Shown here: positions 9,214 to 18,740 of the stretch, in pieces
How positions within the stretch are numbered: position 1 is the first letter of the stretch
How the letters are laid out: each line of letters starts with the position of its first letter
Source of the DNA: Nitrospira sp.
GTDB lineage: Bacteria; Nitrospirota; Nitrospiria; Nitrospirales; UBA8639
Direction of reading: 5' to 3'
Assembly (NCBI GenBank): GCA_024760505.1
Contig: CP058931.1
Span: 372,001 to 436,000 of the forward strand
Length of the DNA stretch: 64,000 bases
Position numbers and translations under genes: made by a program
The notes under the pieces: model-generated
Told to the model about the DNA's origin: nothing
Databases searched by the model: none
What the model saw: the letters and a program-made list of their open reading frames with translations, nothing else

Positions 9214-11157
9214 TTAAATGGAAGACGTTTTACGGCGAGCAGGAATTCCGAGGCGTGACATGCGACGATACAACGTGAGGCGTGCGATCCCAAGCAGCTT
9301 TGCTGCAGCTGAACGGTTCCCTCCCGTCTGCTTCAATGCCGCGAGAATCTTCTCCTTATCATCATCATGGCTTGAAGGTATGTCTTCAGAGGATGCCGCT
9401 GGAAGTATTTCATCCTGATTAAGCACCTCCGGCGGCAAATCTTGAGGTCGAATAATGGTCTGAGGACATCGAATGACGGCGAATTCAATGGCATGCTTGA
9501 GTTCGCGAACGTTTCCAGGCCATGCATAGGCCATCAACAGTCGGAGCGCTTCATCACTCACGGCCTCAACAGGCCTTCCTGTTGTCGCCCGATATTGGTT
9601 TAGAAAATGGCTGATTAACAATGGGATATCTTCCCGTCGTTCCCGCAGCGCAGGCAATAACACTCTTCCGACCCGAATCCGATACAACAGGTCAGCCCGG
9701 AAGGTTCCCGCACTGACATCATTGGCAAGATTATGATGGGTGGCCGCAAGCACACGAACATTCACTTTCCGAAGCCGAGATTCCCCAAGACGGGTAATTT
9801 CCCATTCCTGCAGAACCCGAAGCAGACTGGTTTGGACTGTGAGCGGAATATCCCCGATTTCATCCAAAAACAAGGTTCCTCCTTCAGCGGCTTCGATCAA
9901 TCCCTGCTGATCTGATACGGCGCCTGTGAAGGCCCCACGTTTATGCCCAAATAATTGGCTGGCGACCAGTGATTCGGTTAGCCCCGCACAATTCACCGCA
10001 ATAAAAGGAAATTCATTGCGGTGGCTGGCTTGGTGAATGGCACGAGCGACCAGTTCCTTGCCTGTTCCGGTCTCTCCCTCAATCAGAATGGTGGAATCCA
10101 CACGGGAAAAATCCTGAATCTGCTGGAAAACCAATTGCATGGAATGACTGGCGCCAATAAGATCCTGATATTTGCCGGTCTCTCCCAATAATTGACGAAG
10201 CGTCTGCACCTCCGAGGCATCGTACAAGAAAAACATTTTCCGTTCCGGGTCTCGTGGATCATCTCTGACATCCACATTGATCCAACGGGTGCACTCTCCA
10301 CCAACCGCAGACATGCGCACTAAGACCTCCTGCCGCTCTCCAGGTGAACGATTCACCATGTCCTCTATTTGAGCATGATAGGCAGGATCGCTAAACAACG
10401 CTTTCCAGGACTCACCTGAATAAGGAAAATTCGTTTTTCCGCATAACTGTTGTGCGGCCTGACTCAGAAAGGTCACCTTTCCATCCCTATCGGTCAGGGC
10501 CGTCCCAATATGCAATTGATTTAAAATAGCAATGAGATCATCGTGATTCCGCTGGATCTCCGCAATCAAGTCTTCTAATTTCTCTTCGGCTTCTTTCCGT
10601 TGTGCCACTTCCTGCGACAGTAACCGATTGGCCGTCGTCAGGTCGGATGTTCTATCCAGCACACGCTGCTCCAGCACATCATGCGCTTCACGAAGAGCGG
10701 CTTGCGTCCGCTTCCGATCCAACTGCAGCCGGACCATCTCTCCTAGTGAGTGCAATAAATTTCTCTCTTCCTGCAGAAAGGGGCCCTCAACTTCCGTCGG
10801 GCGCTCCTCCAGATATACGACTTCAATTTCACCCGTCGTTCCATCTCGGCAAATAAACTCCTCCCGCTGAGTCCACGGGGATACCACAAAATTAGGCGTC
10901 GTAATTTCCAGATGACCGAAACGGATCCGGGCGGCTGTGACTTCCGGGTATTGCCAGGATGGCGGAATAAGATCGGCAATACGTTGAAGTAATTCCTGAG
11001 TCGATAAATCTTCGTTGTGAAACAATTGCGTGGTGGAATGGAGTGCGGTCAGTTCCTTCACTCGTTCCTGGAGATCGTGCAAAGTCCGCTTCAATTCTTG
11101 ATCCGAATCCTTCAATACATGAATATCGGTAGATGACAAGGAACCTTTGTCTTCCAT
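9214..11157 (-). CDS. sigma-54-dependent activator with PAS-type sensor region
   Basis: The 647-residue protein differs from the two other activators in its sensor half. Residues 20-45 form a coiled coil, 45-145 a GAF-like domain (ending [17 protein letters not shown]), 150-205 a second long coiled coil, and 205-325 a PAS-like domain ([20 protein letters not shown]). The AAA+ domain has Walker A GETGTGKE at 361-368, the loop GAFTGA, Walker B LFLDEIGD and an arginine finger region. The C-terminus has a Fis-type HTH ([22 protein letters not shown]). AGGAAG precedes the ATG. It probably responds to a small-molecule or redox signal and activates sigma-54 promoters. Targets are unknown; the duplicated small secreted proteins immediately downstream on the same strand are possible ones. 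Confidence 0.9.
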   Translation of the reverse strand: MEDKGSLSSTDIHVLKDSDQELKRTLHDLQERVKELTALHSTTQLFHNEDLSTQELLQRIADLIPPSWQYPEVTAARIRFGHLEITTPNFVVSPWTQREEFICRDGTTGEIEVVYLEERPTEVEGPFLQEERNLLHSLGEMVRLQLDRKRTQAALREAHDVLEQRVLDRTSDLTTANRLLSQEVAQRKEAEEKLEDLIAEIQRNHDDLIAILNQLHIGTALTDRDGKVTFLSQAAQQLCGKTNFPYSGESWKALFSDPAYHAQIEDMVNRSPGERQEVLVRMSAVGGECTRWINVDVRDDPRDPERKMFFLYDASEVQTLRQLLGETGKYQDLIGASHSMQLVFQQIQDFSRVDSTILIEGETGTGKELVARAIHQASHRNEFPFIAVNCAGLTESLVASQLFGHKRGAFTGAVSDQQGLIEAAEGGTLFLDEIGDIPLTVQTSLLRVLQEWEITRLGESRLRKVNVRVLAATHHNLANDVSAGTFRADLLYRIRVGRVLLPALRERREDIPLLISHFLNQYRATTGRPVEAVSDEALRLLMAYAWPGNVRELKHAIEFAVIRCPQTIIRPQDLPPEVLNQDEILPAASSEDIPSSHDDDKEKILAALKQTGGNRSAAAKLLGIARLTLYRRMSRLGIPARRKTSSI

Positions 11158-11380
11158 GATGGCTTCCTATGGCATTTTAAAATAAGACAAGCTCCCCAAC
11201 GACCTGGCTCAGCACCCTAAGGTCTTCGGGACACTCCTCCGCATCGAACCACTGAATGGGACCAATCGATCTCTGTCAAAGGTTTCAGCCCAATCAATTG
11301 TATGCGGGACACTGCACGCCCCATTCCCATTATCCCAGCACAAAAATGTGTGGTATGTCCTATCCATGCAATCTCCTCAT

Positions 11381-11743
11381 TCACAGTGATCTTCTCACTT
11401 CCCAGAGGGCCTCGTCACCCGTGTTGTGATGAATCCTCTCCAAATACTCCACATGATGAAACCAATTGAGAGACGTATTAACCCATTCTACCTGAACCGG
11501 GACAATGGAGTGACCAGGCCTCTCCATATTGTTGGTGTCCTTTTGCAATTGCTCAGGGTTATGCCTAAGTTGGATTTGGCTCGATAAGGCCACAGATGGA
11601 GGTTGACCAAAACATCCATTACCCTCATAACGAATATTGCCATGAAAATTAATTTCATCAGACAAATAGAACATGCACATAATGGGAAATGGATGACCCA
11701 CTTCTTTCGGGTTGTGGGGTTTCCCTCGTCGGGCATACCTCAC
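11381..11743 (-). CDS. hypothetical protein, doubtful
   Basis: A 120-codon frame begins with GTG at 11743 and has no clear ribosome site. The C-terminal half (VEWVNTSLNWFHHVEYLERI) reads like a real soluble protein with balanced composition, but the N-terminal half looks less natural. An internal ATG in the CMFYLSDE region may be the true start. I do not recognise it. It could also be a chance frame in a gene-poor stretch between the activator and the receiver protein. Confidence 0.25.
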   Translation of the reverse strand: MRYARRGKPHNPKEVGHPFPIMCMFYLSDEINFHGNIRYEGNGCFGQPPSVALSSQIQLRHNPEQLQKDTNNMERPGHSIVPVQVEWVNTSLNWFHHVEYLERIHHNTGDEALWEVRRSL

Positions 11744-11988
11744 CCATATGTCTGTTTAGTAAGGATGCATTCACACTCCAATTTGAAATGAGAATTAGGG
11801 AAGGAGAGAGGATTTCAAGAAGAGGACAAAACAGGGACAGGATTCAAGACCTAGACGGCAAAATTTAATTTGTAAGGAAATTATTCGACTGGAATAGTCA
11901 TCTTACGCTTCTCCTTACTCCACGCAATTCCAATAGCAATGGATCAAGAACCCACCACCCCATTTTCCAGGGTGAAATGGATACGCCT

Positions 11989-12477
11989 TCAATGATGGGC
12001 CTCTTGTTTGCGATGTACGACTTCCCGCACCATCTTCAGAATCTTCTGTTGGTCAAAAGGCTTTGAGAGGACGGCCAATGCCCCGGCATGGGTCGCTCTC
12101 AATCGCACAGAATTTGTAAGGTTTCCCGTAACCATCACAGCAGGAGTACAACTGACCGCCGCACTCGAAATGACTTCAAGGAATTCGCATCCATCCATAT
12201 GTGGCATCTGGAAATCTGTGATGATGAAATCAATCGGTTTTTCCTGAAATAATTTGAGAGCAGCAATTCCATCCGCTGCCTCTATGCAACGATAGCCCTC
12301 TCGTTCCAGGGCCATCCGGAGTATCATGCGACAATCCACACTGTCGTCGACAACCAGAATAGAAACAGGATGTAAAGATTCAGAATCTATCCCATCCAAT
12401 TTCTCCTTCGGCTTCACACGCATATATGGATGTTCCGGAGAATGGTTCTGGGAATCGGGAGCCCATACAGGAATCAT
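11989..12477 (-). CDS. single-domain response regulator
   Basis: The protein has 162 residues: about 36 unstructured residues and one complete receiver domain. The acidic pair is D44-D45 (LVVDDS), the phosphorylated Asp is D88 (ITDFQMPHMDG), the switch Thr is T117 and the conserved Lys is K139 (SKPF). There is no output domain, so it works by protein contact, as CheY-like and Spo0F-like proteins do, or as a phosphorelay intermediate. GGGAGGA sits directly against an ATG at 12483 and six bases before the ATG at 12477, so I take the latter. The cognate kinase is not nearby. The adjacent gene encodes a second, unusual receiver-like protein. Confidence 0.85.
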   Translation of the reverse strand: MIPVWAPDSQNHSPEHPYMRVKPKEKLDGIDSESLHPVSILVVDDSVDCRMILRMALEREGYRCIEAADGIAALKLFQEKPIDFIITDFQMPHMDGCEFLEVISSAAVSCTPAVMVTGNLTNSVRLRATHAGALAVLSKPFDQQKILKMVREVVHRKQEAHH

Positions 12478-12574
12478 AAACATTCCTCCCTAGATTTGCC
12501 TTCCTTCACCCATCTCACTCGCTATCCAAACAACCGCACACATTAATTTCAGAGTTCCATGTGATCTATGGGTT

Positions 12575-12982
12575 TCAAAATAAATCCATCGCCCCATTTT
12601 CAAGGGCCTTTATCAGCAGACTCTTGTTTGAAGGGCTCGAGATGACCATAACCGGCGGGACAGGCATTCTTCCGCGAAGCTGAGACACGACAGCTAAACT
12701 CTTGAGGGAACTCGGTTCACAATCCCACAATATGCCATCGACGAAAGCATTATTCAGTTGATCCAATCCTTGAAAGGAATAAAAAAGACGTTTAACCGTA
12801 AACCCTAAATCCCAAAGTTTCTCCGTGAATCCAATCCATGCGTTAAGATCGACACCGAAAACTACAATGCATTTACCACTGTCCGGAAGTTCAGGCTCAT
12901 GCTCCGGATGCTTCCCATTCCGATCTTCTGTCTCTAAGTCGATACTCGCCCCATCGCGCCCGGTCAAGCTATTCACATTCAT
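12575..12982 (-). CDS. receiver-like protein, apparently frameshifted before its last helix
   Basis: The frame gives 135 residues. After about 35 polar residues it follows a receiver-like pattern: IVVFGVDLNAW, then VDGILWDCEPSS, which aligns a possible phospho-acceptor Asp, then PVPPVMVISSPSN and IKALENGAMDLF. It then stops exactly where a receiver domain continues with the conserved Lys-Pro. One extra T in the TTATTTT stretch at about 12578-12585 would restore the frame and give FILKPIDHMEL before a TGA ending at 12549. So this is either a recent frameshift, a sequencing error or a truly shortened domain. The first acidic pair is incomplete, which suggests weak or no phosphorylation. It lies upstream of the receiver gene on the same strand and may act with it. 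Confidence 0.6.
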   Translation of the reverse strand: MNVNSLTGRDGASIDLETEDRNGKHPEHEPELPDSGKCIVVFGVDLNAWIGFTEKLWDLGFTVKRLFYSFQGLDQLNNAFVDGILWDCEPSSLKSLAVVSQLRGRMPVPPVMVISSPSNKSLLIKALENGAMDLF

Positions 12983-13045
12983 TGGATGATGCTTTCTTGA
13001 CTGCGGCCAATCTCAATCCACACCTCGAACAAAGTATGGGAAGAT

Positions 13046-13291
13046 TCAATGCCGAGCCCTTCCAGTGCGACTACTCAATAGGCCTTTCCCGGATCGATTC
13101 ATGAGAATAACCGGATCCACAATATCGCCACACTGCAGACAGCGAGCGGACATGAATTCAATTTCATTTTCAACGAGATCAAAAACTGGCTCCCTTTTCA
13201 TGAGTCCGCCACATCGACAACATGCATCGGGTTCTTGGCTAGAGGTCTGGCAGCCCTCAAAATGAGAATTTCCATTTACGTGTGCATGCAT
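13046..13291 (-). CDS. small zinc-ribbon protein
   Basis: The 81-residue protein has two Cys pairs in zinc-knuckle arrangement: CRCGGLMKREPVFD and ARCLQCGDIVDPVIL, about 25 residues apart. The spacing and the G-x-[LI] after each pair fit a treble-clef or zinc-ribbon fold of the kind found in short regulatory or adaptor proteins. TAGGAG precedes the ATG with seven bases between. It is the first of a minus-strand group with the two receiver-like proteins. Function is unknown; metal binding is inferred from the four cysteines. Confidence 0.65.
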   Translation of the reverse strand: MHAHVNGNSHFEGCQTSSQEPDACCRCGGLMKREPVFDLVENEIEFMSARCLQCGDIVDPVILMNRSGKGLLSSRTGRARH

Positions 13292-13755
13292 TCGAATCTC
13301 CTAGGAAAGTACAAAGCACACCATTATAAATAACATCATGATTATGAGAGACCATTCAAAATTTTTTGAAGCCAGATTTCTTCAATTTTTCTTACCAAAT
13401 AGTGCAACCACTATGCCCATCTTAAACATTCCAAGATCTCCGAAATATCTCCATACATTTCAGCACTTCATTCCAAAGCCAGAAGATCAGGTCACCATGA
13501 TAAAAAAAACCGAGCGTTGGTGCACAGACAAGCATGAGCGAAATCACCCACTTGCTCCCCTTTCTTCACGTCTCTCTCCAAGTTTATAGATGGCCTTCCT
13601 TAGCATCTGGCGTTGAAACCGAGGCTAGTCTCTCCGGTTGAACCCTGTTATCCTGGCCACAGGTCACAGGTAATTCTCCAGACGTTCATCATGACGATGA
13701 CGCATCACCACACCATTTGGATCCTCTTATCCCCATCCCTAAGGACCTGACCCAC
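13292..13755. other. intergenic region before the ABC transporter
   Basis: No supportable gene; it contains the divergent promoters for the zinc-ribbon protein and the transporter operon. No operator was recognised. Confidence 0.3.
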
Positions 13756-14505
13756 ATGAACCCGTGGGCACTGGAAATCCAACATGTCAGCAAGCAATTC
13801 CCGGATGGCACCTATGCCCTTCAGAACATTGAATGGGGTGTGAAAGAGGGGGAAACCATGGCGCTGATTGGTGAGAGCGGATCAGGAAAAACCACCTTTT
13901 TGCGTCTTCTGAATCGGCTGATAGAACCAACGACCGGTACCGTCGTCATTCAAGGCGAGCCCGCCTCTGCACAGGACCCCATTCAACTTCGTCGACGCCT
14001 GGGGTATGTCCCACAAGATGGCGGGCTTTTCCCTCACTGGACCATTAGGCAAAATGTCTGCCTCGTCCCTCATTTATTGGGATGGACATTGGAACAGCAA
14101 CTCGAACGAGTCGATATGCTCTTACCTCTCATGAACCTGAATCCCTCGCAAATTGCCGAACGCTATCCCATTGAACTCTCAGGGGGACAGCGGCAACGCG
14201 TGGCCGTGGCACGTGCCCTGGCAGCCGATCAGCCCATCGTCCTGCTCGACGAACCATTTGGCGCGTTAGATCCGCTCACCCGCCATGACCTACAGGACCA
14301 ATTTCTCTCCCTTCAAGCCCGATTGCAGAAAACCATGGTCCTGGTGACCCATGACATGTCAGAAGCCTTCCGGCTAGGCGACCGGATTACCATCCTCAAG
14401 GAAGGATGCATTCAGCAAGTCGGGACTCCGCACCAAATTCTCCATGCTCCAGCCACCCCCTATGTTCATTTGCTCGTTCAGCATTATCACGCTCATCGAG
14501 GTTAA
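13756..14505 (+). CDS. ABC transporter ATPase of the osmoprotectant/betaine (OpuCA/ProV) type
   Basis: The 249-residue ATPase has Walker A GESGSGKTT (39-47), the Q-loop in VPQDGGLFPH, the signature LSGGQRQRVAVARAL (from 141), Walker B VLLDEP and the switch His in VTHD (H199). The sequence is closest to ATPases that serve glycine-betaine, choline or related quaternary-amine transporters; it lacks the C-terminal CBS pair of ProV/OpuCA. I prefer the ATG at 13756, with AAGGA ten bases upstream, over a TTG at 13717. The fused binding protein/permease follows ten bases after the stop, so the two form one operon. Being upstream of egtD and an EgtE-like gene, it resembles EgtV of the ergothioneine importer EgtUV. 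The substrate is inference only. Confidence 0.9.
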   Translation: MNPWALEIQHVSKQFPDGTYALQNIEWGVKEGETMALIGESGSGKTTFLRLLNRLIEPTTGTVVIQGEPASAQDPIQLRRRLGYVPQDGGLFPHWTIRQNVCLVPHLLGWTLEQQLERVDMLLPLMNLNPSQIAERYPIELSGGQRQRVAVARALAADQPIVLLDEPFGALDPLTRHDLQDQFLSLQARLQKTMVLVTHDMSEAFRLGDRITILKEGCIQQVGTPHQILHAPATPYVHLLVQHYHAHRG

Positions 14506-14515
14506 CAGGAAGGAG

Positions 14516-16111
14516 ATGAACACTGATCGGATCAGACAACGCACTCGGAGGATCTCTAGAGGAATCGTAGTCGGACTTCTTGGATTGCTCTATGCTCTTT
14601 CCCTGCCGGTTTGGGCCTCTGACACCATTGTGGTGGGATCGAAGAATTTCATGGAAAGCCGGCTCCTGGCGGAAATGTTCGCTCAACTCATTGAGGCCCG
14701 TACCGAATTAACCGTCACGCGTCGACTGGGACTCGCCGGCACTCAAGTCTGTTTTGAGGCTTTAAAAACGGGAGGGATTGATCTTTATCCCGAATACACA
14801 GGAACAGGGCTCGTCACCATTCTGGGTGAACCGCCGATGCACGATCGAGTGTCTGTTTTGAACCGCGTTCGCACGGAATTTCTTCACCGATGGAATATTT
14901 GGTGGCTGGCACCACTCGGATTTGAGAATTCTTATGCGCTAGCCCTTCGCCGTGATCGAGCACAATCCTTAGGACTCCGAACGATTTCTGATCTTGTGCG
15001 TGTCGCCCCTCACATGAAAGCCGGATTTGGGTATGAATTCATCCAGCGAGAAGATGGATTGGCGGGGTTGAAAAAATCCTACGGGTTACAGTTTCAGGAA
15101 GTGATCGGCATGCAACAGACCTTGAAATATCAAGCCACAGATAAGGGAGAGGTTGACCTCTTAGATGTCTACACCACAGATGGACGCTTAGCTGTGTATG
15201 ACTTTGTCGTCCTGAAAGATGATCGTCAGTTCTTCCCTCCGTATGAGGCCGCGGCACTCGTTCGAGGAGAAATTCTCAAACGCCATCCGGAATTGGGACG
15301 GGTAATCAGTTTGCTCACCAATGCCATAGACCCAACACGCATGCGTGAATTAAATCTCCGGATTCAGGAACAGGGAGAACCGGTTCCCCAAGTAGCGCAT
15401 AGCGCCTTACGGGCACTCAATCTTGTGGCTGACAATCACGTCCAACCAGCCGCCAGCACGGAATCTCGCGATTCCATTTTGTCCTACATGTGGACCACAC
15501 GTTCCAATCTGGCCCTTCGCACAGGAGAACATCTTGGGCTTTCCGGACTAGGGTTGTTCCTGGGAATACTGGTCGCCATTCCATTGGGGCTGGCTCTCGA
15601 ACGATGGCGAAGGGGAGCGGAGGCGATCATCCGAATAATCGGCATGTTGCAAACGATTCCATCCATCGCACTTCTGGCCTTTATGATACCGATATTTGGC
15701 GTAGGAGCGCTCCCCGCCATCATGGCCTTATGGATGTATTCGTTATTCCCTATTCTTCGAAATACCTATTCGGGGTTGCGAGACGCAGCTCCAAATGTTG
15801 TGGAGACCGGGCGAGCCCTTGGCATGACGGAATGGCAAATTCTCCGCACGATTCGCCTTCCACTCGCCGCGCCAACCATCATGGCGGGCATTCGCACCTC
15901 TGCCATCTGGACCGTCGGGACTGCCACACTGGCCGCCTTTATCGGCGCCGGAGGCTTGGGTGTCCCGATCGTGGCCGGCCTCCAACTTGCGGATGTTAAT
16001 CTGATCTTATCCGGCGCCCTACCCGCCACCGTATTGGCGCTGTCGGTTGATGGCCTCTTGAGTCGAGTAGAACAATGGGCCCGGCCACGAGGCCTGGAAC
16101 CGGTTCGATAA
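14516..16111 (+). CDS. fused substrate-binding protein and permease, osmoprotectant/ergothioneine type
   Basis: The 531-residue protein joins two parts. Residues 1-34 are a signal sequence. Residues 36-300 form an OpuAC/YehZ-type binding protein with IVVGSKNFMESRLLAEM and the IDLYPEYTGTGL motif typical of quaternary-amine binders. Residues 345-525 form a permease with several membrane helices and a coupling motif ETGRALGMTEWQILRTIRLP. Fusion of both parts occurs in choline/betaine importers and in EgtU, but in EgtU the permease comes first, whereas here the binding domain is N-terminal. AGGAAGG lies just before the ATG; a longer frame would overlap the ATPase gene. With the ATPase before it this makes a complete importer. 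Ergothioneine, hercynine or betaine are all possible substrates. Confidence 0.88.
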   Translation: MNTDRIRQRTRRISRGIVVGLLGLLYALSLPVWASDTIVVGSKNFMESRLLAEMFAQLIEARTELTVTRRLGLAGTQVCFEALKTGGIDLYPEYTGTGLVTILGEPPMHDRVSVLNRVRTEFLHRWNIWWLAPLGFENSYALALRRDRAQSLGLRTISDLVRVAPHMKAGFGYEFIQREDGLAGLKKSYGLQFQEVIGMQQTLKYQATDKGEVDLLDVYTTDGRLAVYDFVVLKDDRQFFPPYEAAALVRGEILKRHPELGRVISLLTNAIDPTRMRELNLRIQEQGEPVPQVAHSALRALNLVADNHVQPAASTESRDSILSYMWTTRSNLALRTGEHLGLSGLGLFLGILVAIPLGLALERWRRGAEAIIRIIGMLQTIPSIALLAFMIPIFGVGALPAIMALWMYSLFPILRNTYSGLRDAAPNVVETGRALGMTEWQILRTIRLPLAAPTIMAGIRTSAIWTVGTATLAAFIGAGGLGVPIVAGLQLADVNLILSGALPATVLALSVDGLLSRVEQWARPRGLEPVR

Positions 16112-16527
16112 CCTTACCGAATTGCCGTTTAATATATAAAAAACACGCCAACCCAAGTAACATTTTGGCGGACAAAAGAGCCACGTACTCATCTGATTTG
16201 GTCAATGCCCTTGTCTTGCCCGCTACCCTCTCTGCCGCTATAGTGGAGATATTGATAAATTTTCAATATATTTGCCATCATCCACCTACTGCCCTTTAGT
16301 TTTGTGCATTGAGGGCAGATCAAGGAACTTATCGAACGAATGCTTTCTCTCATTCAGCATTACACGAGAAAAATTTAGACCAAAAGGATGTTCATTTTTC
16401 TGAACATTTTCTTTCCCTTTCCTGAACATTTTCTTTCCGTCTTATTCCAAGGATGACGTGGTCTGCGCTGACGTCTGAAGGTAGAGGTTAGACTATTGTT
16501 CACGATAGACCCCCCCGAGGAGGGCTC
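16112..16527. other. intergenic region upstream of egtD
   Basis: No gene seen. It holds the 17-bp direct repeat described separately and presumably the egtD promoter. The length suggests egtD is not simply co-transcribed with the transporter. Confidence 0.4.
16400..16438. repeat. 17-bp direct repeat with 22-bp period upstream of egtD
   Basis: CTGAACATTTTCTTTCC occurs at 16400-16416 and again, exactly, at 16422-16438. The 22-bp period is two helical turns. It lies about 90 bp before the egtD start, so it may be a tandem operator for a DNA-binding regulator. Confidence 0.6.
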
Positions 16528-17511
16528 ATGTCACCACAAACAGATCCATCAATAACCATTGATCTTCCGTTAACCAGAGAAGATCCGGACTTAGTCAAAA
16601 CCCAAATCACCCGCGGTCTGCAAGCAAGCCCCAAAACCCTCCCTTCGAAACTCTTTTATGATGAACAGGGATCCACCCTGTTTGAACAAATATGCGAATT
16701 GCCGGAATATTATCAAACACGGACCGAGCATCAGCTGCTCACCAATTGCGCCGACGAAATTGTGGCTCTCAGCGGAGCTGAAGAACTTGTGGAATTAGGA
16801 TCCGGCGCAGCCACAAAAACACGGGTACTCCTCGATGCCATGGCCAATGTTGGCCAACTGCGCTATTTCGTCCCGTTTGATGTCGATGAAACCATTGTCC
16901 GACGGGTCTCCGAAGAACTGGTCCGCGAGTACCCCGGTCTCCACATACATGGCGTGGTAGGAGATTTTCTTTTCCATTTGGAGCATATTCCGGAAGGCGG
17001 CAAACGCCTGGTGGTCATCCTTGGAGGAACCATTGGCAACCTTCCTGCTCTTGCCGCTCAAGAGTTTCTCTCCTCCGTAAACTCAGAAATGGCATCCGGG
17101 GATTATTTCTTATTGGGAGTCCAGCTCATCACGGAACGAAGTCGCCTGGAAGCCGCATATAATGACAAACAGGGCATTACAGCAAAATTTAACAAAAATA
17201 TTATTCGTGTTCTTGGTCATCATTTTGGATCTCAGGCTGATCCGGATTCGTTCGACCATATCGCCAGATACAACAATGATGAACATCGCATTGAAATGTG
17301 GCTCCGGTCACGAGAAGATCAAATTCTGGACATTCAGGACTTAGGATTACAAGTCCATCTCAAGCAAGGGGAGGAAATCCGCACCGAAATCAGCACGAAA
17401 TATGACCGCCCCTTGGCCGAAACGCTTCTCGCGGCTTCGGGTTTTGCCTTGGTCAAATGGTACTCGGACCCGGACAGCCTGATTGGCCTCGCACTCGCAA
17501 AAAAACCCTAA
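16528..17511 (+). CDS. egtD: L-histidine N-alpha-methyltransferase (EgtD)
   Basis: The 327-residue enzyme makes hercynine from histidine with three SAM, the first step to ergothioneine. The family motifs are all visible: LFYDEQGSTLFEQICELPEY followed by YQTRTE (43-66), the SAM-binding LVELGSGAATKT (87-98), GGTIGN (166-171), YNDKQGITAKFNKN, HRIEMWL, and RTEISTKY near 285-292, which holds the Glu and Ser that grip the histidine amino group in characterised EgtD. Length fits the family (about 320). GAGGAGG precedes the ATG. No EgtB-type sulfoxide synthase lies next to it, which is unusual. Related methyltransferases act on other amino acids, but the retained binding residues favour histidine. 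Confidence 0.9.
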   Translation: MSPQTDPSITIDLPLTREDPDLVKTQITRGLQASPKTLPSKLFYDEQGSTLFEQICELPEYYQTRTEHQLLTNCADEIVALSGAEELVELGSGAATKTRVLLDAMANVGQLRYFVPFDVDETIVRRVSEELVREYPGLHIHGVVGDFLFHLEHIPEGGKRLVVILGGTIGNLPALAAQEFLSSVNSEMASGDYFLLGVQLITERSRLEAAYNDKQGITAKFNKNIIRVLGHHFGSQADPDSFDHIARYNNDEHRIEMWLRSREDQILDIQDLGLQVHLKQGEEIRTEISTKYDRPLAETLLAASGFALVKWYSDPDSLIGLALAKKP

Positions 17512-17603
17512 GCCGGATGGTTCGAGAGAGGCACGACCTTTTCCATCAGGATTCAGACCCGACCTAACCTCACAACCCTAGGGTACTCCGCCAACCTACT
17601 CCC

Positions 17604-18656
17604 ATGATTTATCTCAACCCGGCTGGACTCGCTCCATTCCATCCTGACGTGCAGCAGGAAATTTCCCGGACACTCGACACGTTCAGTCAATTGTTATATG
17701 CGGAAGCCGGCATTCAGTATTACCGGGACACGCTTCAGGAATGCCGACGGACCATTGCGGATTGGTTGAGGTTGAAGGATGAACAACGGCTCGCCTTCAT
17801 GCCCAATACCACAACTGCATGCAGCCTGGTCCTTTCTCGGATCAATTGGAAACCTGGAAATGTCCTTCTGACCACCACTCATGAAAATTCCACGATTCTC
17901 AATGAAATCGACAAACTCAGTGCCCGTGGAGTCCGCGTTATTACACTCGACCCGGATGTCCCCTCCGGCTTCCTTCCCGCGCTTGAACGCATTCTAAATG
18001 AACAACCCATTCAGGCCATCGTCATCAGTCACGTCTCTCATTTTGATGGGCGTATCTTTCCCATCACCGCAATCCAGGACCTGACGCAGTCACATTCCAC
18101 GCTGCTCATCGTAGACGGGGCACAAGCCATTGGACATATTCCGGTTTCTTTTCAGGAGATTTATCCCTATGCGTATTTTTTCCCTGGCCATAAATGGTGC
18201 ACAGGCCCAATGGGAACAGGTGCGCTGATTGTCGGGAAAGACCGTCACCAGGAAACGCAACCCTATTGGGCCGAATACGAATTGGGCACCCAGAATATTG
18301 GCTTGATCGCCGGATTTGCCAAAGCGTGCCATCTCAAGGCTCAACAAGATCCACACAACCACATCCTTGAACAGGTGCGAAAAGAATGGAAAGTCTGCCT
18401 CGGACACTATCCTGGCCTTCGGATTATCGAATGGGACGGGGCGCATGCTCCCGGCATCTTATCGTTTGCCTGCCTTGACGAACATACGGAGCAGGCTATG
18501 CACACCCTTTCCTCCACTCATTCCATTGCCTGGAAAACCCTCACACATCCCTCACATCCCTCAAACCTTTCGATCCGTATCTCATGGTCAACCGACACAT
18601 CAAGTGTCGACATCCGTTCGACCCTTGCATTGTTTTCCTCACTCTCAAACGAGTGA
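17604..18656 (+). CDS. class V aminotransferase-fold PLP enzyme, EgtE-like
   Basis: The 350-residue protein has the fold-type I PLP signature of the cysteine desulfurase/EgtE group: MPNTTTACSLVL, then THENSTILNE, the pyridine-nitrogen Asp in IVDGAQAIGH (D171), and the PLP Lys in FFPGHKWCTGPMGTG (K197). The catalytic Cys loop of true desulfurases is not apparent. Its place directly after egtD suggests the C-S lyase step of ergothioneine synthesis, which releases the thione from the sulfoxide intermediate. The start ATG has no strong ribosome site and the gene lies 92 bp from egtD. A cysteine desulfurase-like or isopenicillin-epimerase-like role elsewhere remains possible. Confidence 0.75.
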   Translation: MIYLNPAGLAPFHPDVQQEISRTLDTFSQLLYAEAGIQYYRDTLQECRRTIADWLRLKDEQRLAFMPNTTTACSLVLSRINWKPGNVLLTTTHENSTILNEIDKLSARGVRVITLDPDVPSGFLPALERILNEQPIQAIVISHVSHFDGRIFPITAIQDLTQSHSTLLIVDGAQAIGHIPVSFQEIYPYAYFFPGHKWCTGPMGTGALIVGKDRHQETQPYWAEYELGTQNIGLIAGFAKACHLKAQQDPHNHILEQVRKEWKVCLGHYPGLRIIEWDGAHAPGILSFACLDEHTEQAMHTLSSTHSIAWKTLTHPSHPSNLSIRISWSTDTSSVDIRSTLALFSSLSNE

Positions 18657-18685
18657 GGCCCCCTACACATCACATAGGGGGCCTC
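18655..18685. terminator. strong hairpin between convergent genes
   Basis: A perfect 11-bp stem, GAGGCCCCCTA at 18655-18665 and TAGGGGGCCTC at 18675-18685, with a 9-nt loop. It overlaps the stop codon of the EgtE-like gene and lies 55 bp from the end of the opposite caspase gene. No T-run follows on the plus strand. Confidence 0.65.
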
Positions 18686-18740
18686 AGGGTGTCATCACCA
18701 AGAAACGGAGGAACCTTTCCTTGGCTTATCTGTTTGTTCT

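Noticed and set aside
14444..14515. Longer start for the binding protein/permease
   Set aside because: Would overlap the ATPase gene by 62 bases and place residues before the signal sequence; the ATG at 14516 has AGGAAGG.
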